From Clostridia bacterium (GTDB lineage: Bacteria; Bacillota; Clostridia; Christensenellales; CAG-138), in assembly GCA_017435185.1 (NCBI GenBank), contig JAFSFN010000144.1, forward strand, positions 1 through 5,202: a stretch of 5,202 nucleotides of DNA, in the 5' to 3' direction. The position numbers and the translations under genes were made by a program. A model generated the notes under the pieces. That model was not told the origin of the DNA. It did no database searches and saw nothing but the letters and a program-made list of their open reading frames with translations. Shown here piece by piece: positions 1-5,202 of the stretch. Numbering within the stretch: the first letter of the stretch is position 1; every line of letters begins with the position of its first letter.

Positions 1-28
1 CTCGCTCAAGAACGAGTTCTTGAGCGAA
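1..28 (-). repeat. Perfect inverted repeat downstream of the AspT-like gene; possible terminator stem
   Basis: Positions 2-13 and 16-27 are perfect reverse complements (tcgctcaagaac / gttcttgagcga), giving an 11-bp stem with a 4-nt loop (cgag). It begins 19 nt past the stop codon of the minus-strand transporter gene, the expected place for a factor-independent terminator. The T-tract that would prove this would lie beyond position 1 and cannot be seen. On the plus strand the stem is followed by an A-rich stretch, so it is not a terminator for plus-strand transcripts. A protein-binding palindrome is the alternative. Confidence 0.5.
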
Positions 29-46
29 ACTTAAAAAACGAAGCCT

Positions 47-1207
47 TTAGCCGAATAACAAACCGAGAAATTGGGACGCAATGACCACGAACACGAGTGA
101 GATGGGATATGTTGCGGCGTATGCCGAAGCAACGGAATCGCTGTCGGTGACGGATATGAGCGTTCCCAAGGCGGGAGTGCTTGTCATGCCGCCGCAGATA
201 CAGCCGAGAGTGTTTACTATGTCGAGCTTAAACACCTTGCGGGCAAGGAAGTAGCCGACTATCATGGGAATGAGTGTCATTGCCGCACCGATAAGGAACA
301 GTGCAACGCCGCGTTCCGCCAGGACTGCGATGAAGCCCTTGCCTGCGCTCATACCTGCGCCGAGCAGGAAAAGTGCAAGACCGAGTTCACGCATGACCTT
401 GAGCGTGGTGGTGGGGGGTGTGAGTGAAACATTGCCCACCTTGCCGAAGTGACCGATTATGAGGCCGACGAGCAAAGGACCGCCCGATGTGCCGAGGCTG
501 AATGATGCGCCGCCCGGAAGGGGTATGACTATCTTGCCGATAAGCACGCCGAGGAATACTGCAAGAGCGAATGTTGTGAAGCCGAACGAGTCGAAAGTAA
601 AGGGCTTCTTGCCGTTTTTATCGGCAGATGCTGTCTTGGTTTCAAGCTGTTTTTCGAGAAGGGCTGCCTCTTTCTTGATGTCAACTCTGAGTATTTTGGG
701 CATGAGCTGAACAAAGAGAACAACGCCGATTACGCCGAAAGGATAGGCGATTCCGTAGCCTACGGAAGCCATTGAAGCCTCGCCGCCTGTTGATTCTATG
801 GCCGCCGCAAGACCCGGTGTGCTTGTAAGTGCGCCTGACATCATGCCCGCAGAGAGGTCTGTCGGGATCTTGAAGACTACTATTGAAAGCACGCAGGTGA
901 GCGCACCCAAGATTATTATGACAAAGCCGAGTATTACATATGAAAGCGCCTTGCTCTTGAAGTTTCTGAAAAACGTGGGGCCTGCAATCAGACCGACCGA
1001 TGTGACGAATGCGGCAAGGCCGAAATCCTGAACTATTTTAGGGACTTCAATCCCAAAATGACCGAATACGAGTGCAACCAAAAGTATACCCGATGTGCCG
1101 AGCTGGAGACCTGCTATCTTGATACTGCCCAAAAGATAGCCTAAAAGTGCGACAACAAATATTGTGACTACTTGATTGCTCATGAGAAATGAAATTATTG
1201 TATCCAT
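47..1207 (-). CDS. AspT/YidE/YbjL-type membrane transporter, short form without RCK_C domains
   Basis: A 386-residue polytopic membrane protein built as a tandem duplication. Residues 34-52 (LQLGTSGILLVALVFGHFG) recur near 236-255 (FSLGTSGGPLLVGLIIGHFG). The segment around 120-170 (GALTSTPGLAAAIE, then YPFGVIG) recurs at 337-380 (GGMTSTPALGTLIS, then YPISLVF). This two-half layout with a TSTP motif in each half matches the AspT-YidE-YbjL antiporter duplication family, whose studied member AspT exchanges aspartate for alanine. Full-length members are about 540-560 residues with two RCK_C (TrkA-C) domains between the halves; here only a charged linker of about 35 residues (173-207) joins them. 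Substrate is unknown; an organic or amino acid is inferred. The ATG start is supported by a G-rich ribosome site (GGGGGTAAG, 9-nt spacing from the G5) and a promoter just upstream. It is probably monocistronic. Confidence 0.85.
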   Translation of the reverse strand: MDTIISFLMSNQVVTIFVVALLGYLLGSIKIAGLQLGTSGILLVALVFGHFGIEVPKIVQDFGLAAFVTSVGLIAGPTFFRNFKSKALSYVILGFVIIILGALTCVLSIVVFKIPTDLSAGMMSGALTSTPGLAAAIESTGGEASMASVGYGIAYPFGVIGVVLFVQLMPKILRVDIKKEAALLEKQLETKTASADKNGKKPFTFDSFGFTTFALAVFLGVLIGKIVIPLPGGASFSLGTSGGPLLVGLIIGHFGKVGNVSLTPPTTTLKVMRELGLALFLLGAGMSAGKGFIAVLAERGVALFLIGAAMTLIPMIVGYFLARKVFKLDIVNTLGCICGGMTSTPALGTLISVTDSDSVASAYAATYPISLVFVVIASQFLGLLFG

Positions 1208-1216
1208 AACATCTTA

Positions 1217-1221
1217 CCCCC
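1217..1221 (-). promoter_or_regulatory. Ribosome binding site of the AspT-like gene, G-rich variant
   Basis: The minus strand reads GGGGGTAAGATGTT before the ATG at 1207. The G5 run, 9 nt from the start, is the only Shine-Dalgarno-like element and differs from the canonical AGGAGG. It supports this ATG as the start. Confidence 0.5.
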
Positions 1222-1231
1222 AATCTTGGAT

Positions 1232-1260
1232 ATATTAGCACTTTAATATTGATTTGTAAA
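1232..1260 (-). promoter_or_regulatory. SigA-type promoter with extended -10, for the AspT-like gene
   Basis: On the minus strand the -35 is TTTACA (1260-1255), followed by a 17-nt spacer and the -10 TAATAT (1237-1232). TGC immediately precedes the -10, giving the TGn extension. The predicted transcription start is near 1225, giving a leader of about 18 nt to the ATG at 1207. It lies between the upstream gene's terminator and this gene, so it should drive the AspT-like gene independently. Confidence 0.75.
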
Positions 1261-1284
1261 TCACAAAAGCAAAAAAATGCCAAT

Positions 1285-1306
1285 AAAAAGGGGCGAAAGC
1301 CCCTTT
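1285..1306 (-). terminator. Intrinsic terminator after the Na/Pi-cotransporter gene
   Basis: The minus strand, 7 nt after the TAA at 1314, forms a perfect 8-bp stem AAAGGGGC / GCCCCTTT with a 4-nt loop (TTTC), and the distal arm runs into TTTTTATT. A second T7 run follows about 8 nt later (1277-1271). On the plus strand no T-tract follows the stem, so it acts on the minus strand only. It separates the phosphate transporter from the AspT-like gene. Confidence 0.85.
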
Positions 1307-1313
1307 AATGAAA

Positions 1314-2171
1314 TTATTGCTTATCAGGCAAAACATACTTGTCTGCATATGCCTTGTAGTCTGCTTCAAACTGGGGCTGACCCGAGGTTTTGAGCTCACG
1401 GAGATAGCGGTGAGTATCGACCTTGTTTGACTTTAAGCGTATTGTGCAGACAGCGATGTTTGAGCACTGGTCGGATGTACGCTCATAATTATTGAGCAAG
1501 TCGGAGTGTATGAAGCCTAGCTCTATGGTGCAAAGTCCCTGCTGCAATCTTTCGATATGGCGGGCCTTGAGCTGTTCGGAGAGTGTGTCGATGACCTGCT
1601 CAAGCGGCTCGACCTTGGCGGCAAGACCTGAATCGCCATTTTCAAATGCACGCACAGTCATGTCAACGACTTCTAAAAGTGCATCTTCGACGACCTTGAG
1701 CTCGGATTGTGCTTCTTTGGAGAAAGAAATATCCTTGACATGGAGCTCTTTTGCAACATCAACGATGTTAACGGCATGGTCGCTCATGCGCTCTAAATGT
1801 CCTATAGTGTGAAGTATGCGAGCTATTTCATTGTTGTCGGAATCCAAAAGGTCCTTGTTGCTCAGTTTGACAAGGAATGTGCCGAGCTTGTCTTCATAGC
1901 GGTCAACTATGTTTTCAATGTCTATGACCTTTTCGGCAAGGCGTTCATCAAACTGGTGTATGGTCTGTATTGCACAGTGTATTGCGTCAGCTGACATATG
2001 CGCCATCTCGATCGTCTTATTACGGCACTCCTGAACCGCAAAAGCAGGGGAGTTGAGCAGGCGCTCGTCGAGAAATTTTGCCTTTTCCTGCTTGTCCCTT
2101 TTTATTGCCGGTGCTGAGAGCGAGCCATTCAAGCTGTTTTGTGAACGGAAAGAGCAGGATCGTGGTAGCAA
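1314..2171 (-). CDS. C-terminal fragment of a Na+/phosphate cotransporter: PhoU domain (frameshifted from the gene at 2020-3075)
   Basis: This frame holds the cytoplasmic PhoU-like part of the transporter. The authentic portion begins at about residue 26 (DKQEKAKFLDERLL); residues 1-25 are an out-of-frame reading of the upstream transporter gene and look artificial. The PhoU helices show the family's ExxxD metal-site pattern twice: HLERMSDHAVNI (E127, D131) and NNYERTSDQCSNIA (E230, D234). PhoU-type domains bind metal clusters and are thought to couple phosphate uptake to control of flux. The ATG at 2171 lies inside the upstream frame and was not judged a real start; without a frame correction this half would need re-initiation. 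Removing one base near 2096-2103 joins both frames into a 586-residue protein, a normal size for PhoU-fused Na/Pi cotransporters. The gene ends 7 nt before a strong terminator. Confidence 0.75.
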   Translation of the reverse strand: MLPRSCSFRSQNSLNGSLSAPAIKRDKQEKAKFLDERLLNSPAFAVQECRNKTIEMAHMSADAIHCAIQTIHQFDERLAEKVIDIENIVDRYEDKLGTFLVKLSNKDLLDSDNNEIARILHTIGHLERMSDHAVNIVDVAKELHVKDISFSKEAQSELKVVEDALLEVVDMTVRAFENGDSGLAAKVEPLEQVIDTLSEQLKARHIERLQQGLCTIELGFIHSDLLNNYERTSDQCSNIAVCTIRLKSNKVDTHRYLRELKTSGQPQFEADYKAYADKYVLPDKQ

Positions 2172-3075
2172 TGTTGAATATACTGTGGCAAATTGCTATG
2201 TCCGCAGGTGATACAAATGTGCTTACGAATGCGAAATCGAATATTCCGTGGAGTACGTAGAAAAGTGTGAGCCAAATCAGTGTACCTATTATATTGAAGT
2301 AAATATGTACATATGCGACTTTCTTTGCGTTCTTGTTTGCGCCGACAGAAGAAATGAGTGCCGTTATACATGTGCCGATATTCTGACCCATAATGATGGG
2401 TATGGCCATTGAGTAGGTAATGCCGCCTGTGAGCGAGAGTGCCTGCAGTATGCCGACGGAAGCGGACGAACTCTGAAGGAGCGCAGTAAATAACGCACCG
2501 ACCACTACGCCGAGTATCGGATTGTTGAACGCCGTGAGTGCCTGCTGAAATTCGGGTATGTCTTTAAGCCCCGAAACAGCATCACTCATGAAGTCCATGC
2601 CGAACATGAGTATCGCAAAGCCGATGCAGATACTGCCTGCGTCACGCTTCTTGTCTTTCTTCGCGAACATTATGAGCAGTATGCCGATGAACGCTACTAT
2701 CGTGGCAAGTGTGTCGGGCTTGAAAAGCTCAAGCAGTATGTTGCCGCCCGAATCTATCTCAACAAGGCTCAAAATCCATGCCGTTACGGTCGTACCGATG
2801 TTTGTGCCCATGATGACGCCTATTGTCTGGCCAAGCTGCATTATGCCCGAGTTGACAAGACCTACAAGCATAACTGTTGTTGCCGACGATGACTGGATGA
2901 TCATCGTTATTACCAGACCAAGCAAGAATGCCTTGAGACGGTTTGAAGTCATTTTCCTGAGTATCTGTTCGAGCTTGCCGCCCGCCATCTTCTCAAGTCC
3001 CGACGACATGACATTCATTCCGTAAAGAAAGAGCGCCAGACCACCCAAAAGTTTGCAAATGTCAAAAATGTCCAT
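2020..3075 (-). CDS. Na+/phosphate cotransporter (PNaS/NptA type) membrane domain, frame broken before the PhoU domain
   Basis: The membrane part of a sodium-dependent phosphate (or related anion) importer. It contains the duplicated core of the Na_Pi_cotrans family: QSSSATT at 61-67 with TNIGTT at 91-96, and QSSSASV at 201-207 with QNIGTC at 231-236. The N-terminus, with its LGGLALFLYGMNVMSSGLE segment (10-28), is typical of the family. About eight or nine hydrophobic segments run from residue 8 to 312. The natural sequence continues to about residue 326 (LSTGNKK); the last 25 residues (GQAGKGKISRR and on) are frame-shifted and resemble nothing in the family. The start is well supported by GGAGGA 8 nt upstream of the ATG. 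The PhoU half continues in the +1 frame. The locus may be a genuine broken gene or a sequence error; the protein coding quality on both sides is otherwise intact. Confidence 0.85.
   Translation of the reverse strand: MDIFDICKLLGGLALFLYGMNVMSSGLEKMAGGKLEQILRKMTSNRLKAFLLGLVITMIIQSSSATTVMLVGLVNSGIMQLGQTIGVIMGTNIGTTVTAWILSLVEIDSGGNILLELFKPDTLATIVAFIGILLIMFAKKDKKRDAGSICIGFAILMFGMDFMSDAVSGLKDIPEFQQALTAFNNPILGVVVGALFTALLQSSSASVGILQALSLTGGITYSMAIPIIMGQNIGTCITALISSVGANKNAKKVAYVHIYFNIIGTLIWLTLFYVLHGIFDFAFVSTFVSPADIAICHSIFNIATTILLFPFTKQLEWLALSTGNKKGQAGKGKISRRAPAQLPCFCGSGVP
2096..2103 (-). other. Frameshift site in an AAAAAGGG run joining the two halves of the Na/Pi cotransporter
   Basis: The upstream frame reads AAT AAA AAG GGA CAA (N-K-K-G-Q) and the downstream frame reads AGG GAC AAG CAG (R-D-K-Q). 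Deleting one A or one G here gives N-K-K-D-K-Q-E-K, continuous with the PhoU domain, and makes the whole gene 1761 nt (586 codons plus stop). No stop codon or other +1 recoding signal is nearby, so a one-base insertion, biological or technical, is the simplest reading. Confidence 0.75.
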
Positions 3076-3083
3076 AGTGATTT

Positions 3084-3089
3084 TCCTCC
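3084..3089 (-). promoter_or_regulatory. Canonical ribosome binding site of the Na/Pi cotransporter
   Basis: The minus strand reads GGAGGA, with 8 nt to the ATG at 3075. This is the strongest Shine-Dalgarno sequence in the window and fixes the start codon. It contrasts with hflX, which has none. Confidence 0.85.
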
Positions 3090-3106
3090 ATGGACAATAC
3101 AGTAAA

Positions 3107-3127
3107 CCTCAAATGTTAGATTTGAAG
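3107..3127 (-). repeat. Inverted repeat overlapping the -10 of the Na/Pi-cotransporter promoter; possible operator
   Basis: The minus strand reads CTTCAAAT-CTAAC-ATTTGAGG, an 8-bp stem (one G-T wobble) with a 5-nt loop. It covers the proposed -10 element and transcription start, about 18 nt upstream of the ribosome site. No T-tract follows, so it is not a terminator. Its position suits a repressor-binding site; the regulator is unknown. Confidence 0.4.
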
Positions 3128-3142
3128 GCGAATTTTTGTAAA
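3113..3142 (-). promoter_or_regulatory. Putative SigA promoter of the Na/Pi cotransporter
   Basis: On the minus strand TTTACA (3142-3137) and TAACAT (3118-3113) are separated by 18 nt, in the gap between hflX and the transporter. The sequence upstream of the -35 is A/T-rich. The predicted start is near 3106, giving a leader of about 30 nt that includes GGAGGA. The -10 matches consensus at four of six positions, so this is a moderate call. Confidence 0.45.
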
Positions 3143-3185
3143 ATGTAGGTAAAAATACCGGACCGGGGTGTGGGGTAGAACCCTA

Positions 3186-4970
3186 CTAATTCTTTCCGAG
3201 CAGGTTTTCCACTCGCCAGAGTGCATCGCTTGGCAGGAGTGCTTTTATGCGTGTACCGCCCTCTTCGTGGGCTTCCTCGAGTATGCGGCCTTCACTGCGA
3301 ATGAGGGACACTGCTTCATACTTTGAGTAGGGAATGAGCACATCTATCTTGGTATGCAGAGATGAAAGCTCTCTTTCGATGGCCTGTTCAAGTTCATCGG
3401 TACCGATGCCGCAGAGTGCGCTTATCGTAACAGAGCCGGGCTTTGGATGAAGTTCGGCTTTTTGTTCGTCCGTCAATGCATCGAGCTTGTTATACACATT
3501 TATGCGCTTGGTGTCGATGACGCCGAGCGTAGTGAGTACATCTTCGACCACCTGCATCTGTGTTTCAAAATAGGAAGAAGAGCAGTCTATCACATGGAGT
3601 ATGAGGTCTGCATTTTTGACTTCTTCGAGGGTGGACTTGAATGCTTGTACAAGGTCATGGGGCAGCTTGTTTATGAAGCCGACGGTGTCGGAGAGCAATA
3701 TTTGCGTGCCGCCGTTGAGAGTTACCTGCCTTAAAACAGGGTCAAGCGTTGCAAAGAGCATATCCTGCGCAAGCACATCAGCGCCTGAAAGCAGATTCAA
3801 AAGAGTTGACTTTCCTGCGTTTGTATAACCGACAAGTGCAACGATGGGTGTTGAATTTTTCTCCCTTGTACCGCGGCGAAGCTCACGCTGTTTGGCCACT
3901 TCTTTTATTTCTTCTTCAAGCTCGTATATTCTGCGGCGTATGCGTCGGCGGTCTATCTCGAGCTTCTTTTCGCCGGGACCCCTTGTGCCTATACCGCCGC
4001 CGAGACGGGAAAGGGCAAGACCCTGCCCCAAAAGGCGGGGAAGCCTGTATTTGAGCTGTGCAAGCTCGACTTGCAGCTTGCCCTCGCGTGATTGGGCACG
4101 AGTGGCGAATATGTCGAGTATGAGCTGTGTCCTGTCGATAACTCTTGCGCCGAGTATATCCTCAAGATTGCGTATCTGTATTGCGCTGAGTTCATCGTCG
4201 AATATGAAAAGGTCAGCTTCAAGCTCACTGCCCTTGAGCGAGAGTTCTTCCGCTTTGCCGCTTCCGATATATGTGGCGTTGTCGATAGTGCGCTTGCGCT
4301 GGAGGTGGGAATATACAACTTCTGCACCGGCGGTCTTTGCAAGCTCCTTGAGTTCGGCAAGCGTGTCATAGCCGTCGCTGTTGTCCATGCCGACAAGTAT
4401 CGCACGTTCTTTTTCTTCTTCGGAATCTATTGCCGCTGTCTTGAGTCTGTTGTCGGCAAGCGTTATTTCGTTCAAAAGCGTGGCGTGCGGAAGTTTATAC
4501 GGACGTAGTGGACCGTGAGTGACGATTTGTTGACCATCGGCGGTCTTTTCGCCCAAGAAAGCGGCGTAGAATGAAGTCATCTCGCCGTTTGACTTGACTC
4601 CGAGTGCCGCCATGGAATCGAGCTTGACACTTTTCAATGTGCCGATATCAACGCCCGAAAGCCTACCGTCGCCGTTGGTGTGTGTGTGTATGCAACGTAT
4701 GCCGCATAACCTGTCAATATTGCGTACAAGGCGCATCTGCGTAAAACTTGCTTTGCCCATATCGCCTATGGTGACATCGACTATTCTGCCGTCACGAGAT
4801 ATGCAGATGAGTATTTCACGATTAAGCGCGGCGGTTACTTCTGCCATGAAGGACAAAACTTCAAACGATACGAATTCATCGCCTGTCAGCTTTACATCGT
4901 AAAGCGCCGAAAGCGACTGAAGCACCGTGTTTTTTATTCCTGTTATGTTTCCGTTTACTTTGTTTGTCAT
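3186..4970 (-). CDS. hflX: GTPase HflX with a JAMM/RadC-like N-terminal extension
   Basis: HflX is a translation-factor-class GTPase that binds the 50S subunit and splits stalled or stressed 70S ribosomes. The conserved N-domain starts near residue 189 (AILVGMDNSDGYDTL). The middle domain carries the family glycine-rich signature (324-334, GGGIGTRGPGE) followed by a basic/acidic helical stretch (338-372). The G domain has G1 GYTNAGKST (381-389), G2 T408 in FATLD, G3 DTVGF (428-432), G4 NKLD (494-497) and G5 SAL (517-519), all intact. The protein is 594 residues against about 410-430 for many bacterial HflX proteins. The extra residues 1-185 include HTHTNGDGRLSGVD (95-108), matching the JAMM pattern HxHx7Sx2D. 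No Shine-Dalgarno sequence precedes the ATG. The start is kept because the segment from residue 6 (NGNITGIKNTVL) reads as authentic protein. The symporter reading frame runs 95 nt into this gene. Confidence 0.95.
   Translation of the reverse strand: MTNKVNGNITGIKNTVLQSLSALYDVKLTGDEFVSFEVLSFMAEVTAALNREILICISRDGRIVDVTIGDMGKASFTQMRLVRNIDRLCGIRCIHTHTNGDGRLSGVDIGTLKSVKLDSMAALGVKSNGEMTSFYAAFLGEKTADGQQIVTHGPLRPYKLPHATLLNEITLADNRLKTAAIDSEEEKERAILVGMDNSDGYDTLAELKELAKTAGAEVVYSHLQRKRTIDNATYIGSGKAEELSLKGSELEADLFIFDDELSAIQIRNLEDILGARVIDRTQLILDIFATRAQSREGKLQVELAQLKYRLPRLLGQGLALSRLGGGIGTRGPGEKKLEIDRRRIRRRIYELEEEIKEVAKQRELRRGTREKNSTPIVALVGYTNAGKSTLLNLLSGADVLAQDMLFATLDPVLRQVTLNGGTQILLSDTVGFINKLPHDLVQAFKSTLEEVKNADLILHVIDCSSSYFETQMQVVEDVLTTLGVIDTKRINVYNKLDALTDEQKAELHPKPGSVTISALCGIGTDELEQAIERELSSLHTKIDVLIPYSKYEAVSLIRSEGRILEEAHEEGGTRIKALLPSDALWRVENLLGKN
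4647..4688 (-). other. JAMM-like metal-site motif encoded within hflX
   Basis: These codons encode H95 to D108 of HflX. H95, H97, S105 and D108 fall exactly at the HxHx7Sx2D spacing used by JAMM/MPN+ metalloproteases and RadC proteins. Threonine 98 stands where many JAMM proteins have proline. The upstream segment REILICISRDGRIV (51-64) resembles the strand preceding the motif in RadC, with E52 a candidate catalytic glutamate. Whether a metal is bound is inference. Confidence 0.6.
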
Positions 4971-5202
4971 AACTTAAAGTATAACACACGGTGAGCTTTT
5001 TTACTACGGGTGCGAGCATTATCAGCGCCGTCAGATTCGGAAGCGCCATTATGCCGTTTGCCGCTTCGCCCACCTGCCACACAAGCGAAGCGTCGAGTAC
5101 TGCGCCTGCTGTCGTGAACAGCGGAAAAATAATTTTATATACGAAAAGACTTCTTTCACTGAATATGAAAGCACAGCATTTCATGCCGTAAAGAGACCAG
5201 CC
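4876..5202 (-). CDS. Sodium:amino-acid symporter (AGCS/AlsT-like), C-terminal fragment cut by the window edge
   Basis: The open frame enters from the right edge and begins GWSLYGMKCC, which fits the GWSYYGE-type segment of the alanine/glycine:cation symporter family. It continues with VYKIIFPLFTTAGAV, LDASLVWQVGEAANGIM and ALPNLTALIMLAPVV, matching the family's last membrane segments (the W-x-x-A-D-x-x-N-G-x-M-A-x-P-N-L pattern). Such proteins import alanine or glycine with sodium. The family part ends near PVVKKLT (about 4990). After that the frame runs on through about 38 basic, unfamiliar residues and overlaps hflX by 95 nt. A -1 shift at A-AAA-AAG (5002-4996) would instead end at a TGA at 4969-4967, overlapping the hflX ATG by four bases. 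The true C-terminus is therefore uncertain; the family call is firm. Confidence 0.8.
   Translation of the reverse strand, partial: GWSLYGMKCCAFIFSERSLFVYKIIFPLFTTAGAVLDASLVWQVGEAANGIMALPNLTALIMLAPVVKKLTVCYTLSYDKQSKRKHNRNKKHGASVAFGALRCKADRR
4978..4986 (-). promoter_or_regulatory. Possible extended -10 promoter placing transcription start at the hflX ATG
   Basis: The minus strand reads TGTTATACT (4986-4978), a TGn-extended -10 with five of six matches to TATAAT. No good -35 is found at 17-18 nt. The expected start falls at 4971-4970, on or beside the hflX ATG, which would make a leaderless message, consistent with the missing ribosome binding site. The evidence is one short motif, so this is tentative. 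Confidence 0.3.
4996..5002 (-). other. A-AAA-AAG slippery heptamer near the end of the symporter gene
   Basis: Six As followed by G lie in the symporter frame as GTA GTA AAA AAG CTC, so the heptamer is in the correct phase for -1 slippage (X-XXY-YYZ), the same sequence used in E. coli dnaX. A -1 move gives K-K-A-H-R-V-L-Y-F-K-L and then TGA, within the ATGA overlap with hflX. A missing A in a run that should be seven long gives the same result without recoding. Confidence 0.45.

Noticed and set aside
2094..2106. Programmed frameshifting as the cause of the split Na/Pi gene
   Set aside because: The needed shift is +1 (or -2), while the AAT-AAA-AAG context would at best favour -1; there is no in-frame stop or prfB-like signal, so an indel is simpler.
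2019..2171. ATG at 2171 as a genuine start for a separate PhoU protein
   Set aside because: The first 25 residues are an out-of-frame reading of the transporter's last membrane segment and linker, and do not resemble a PhoU N-terminus.
2558..3025. 155-residue plus-strand open frame opposite the Na/Pi cotransporter
   Set aside because: It is antisense to conserved QSSS and NIGT transporter motifs and looks like a reverse-strand shadow (serine, methionine and proline rich).
3149..3185. Possible terminator after hflX (GC-rich stretch followed by ATTTTT on the minus strand)
   Set aside because: Only weak 3-4-bp pairings (GGGT/ACCC; GGTA/TACC) can be drawn, and none is placed directly before the T run with a stable stem.
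3844..4371. 175-residue plus-strand open frame opposite hflX
   Set aside because: It lies wholly antisense to conserved HflX domains, is rich in serine and arginine as expected for a reverse-complement reading, has no recognisable family, and its coding strand is explained by hflX.

Overview
The window looks like chromosomal DNA from a Gram-positive anaerobe of the Clostridia type. This is inferred from protein style (a long HflX, a Na/Pi-cotransporter fused to PhoU, an alanine/sodium symporter), SigA-like promoters and moderate GC; no rRNA or other marker fixes the taxon. All recognisable genes lie on the minus strand, so transcription runs from high to low coordinates. No tRNA, rRNA, mobile element or CRISPR array was seen.

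Layout in transcription order: (1) 5202-4876, the C-terminal end of an AGCS-family (AlsT-like) sodium:amino-acid symporter, cut by the window edge. (2) 4970-3186, hflX, a ribosome-associated GTPase with a ~185-residue N-terminal extension that carries a JAMM/RadC-like metal-site signature. (3) A 110-bp gap with a plausible promoter overlapped by an inverted repeat. (4) 3075-1314, a Na+/phosphate cotransporter with a C-terminal PhoU domain, broken into two overlapping reading frames by a +1 shift at an AAAAAGGG run. (5) A 106-bp gap with a clear intrinsic terminator followed by a strong extended -10 promoter. (6) 1207-47, a compact AspT/YidE/YbjL-type transporter without the usual central RCK_C domains. 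(7) A perfect inverted repeat at the left edge.

Three of the four genes encode membrane transporters (amino acid, phosphate and probably organic acid), with hflX between them. The terminator and separate promoters suggest at least two or three transcription units rather than one operon; only the symporter-hflX pair touches. The points most worth a second look are the JAMM-like HflX extension, the two homopolymer-associated reading-frame problems, and the symporter-hflX junction, where a dnaX-type A-AAA-AAG heptamer would, after a -1 slip, end translation in an ATGA overlap with the hflX start.
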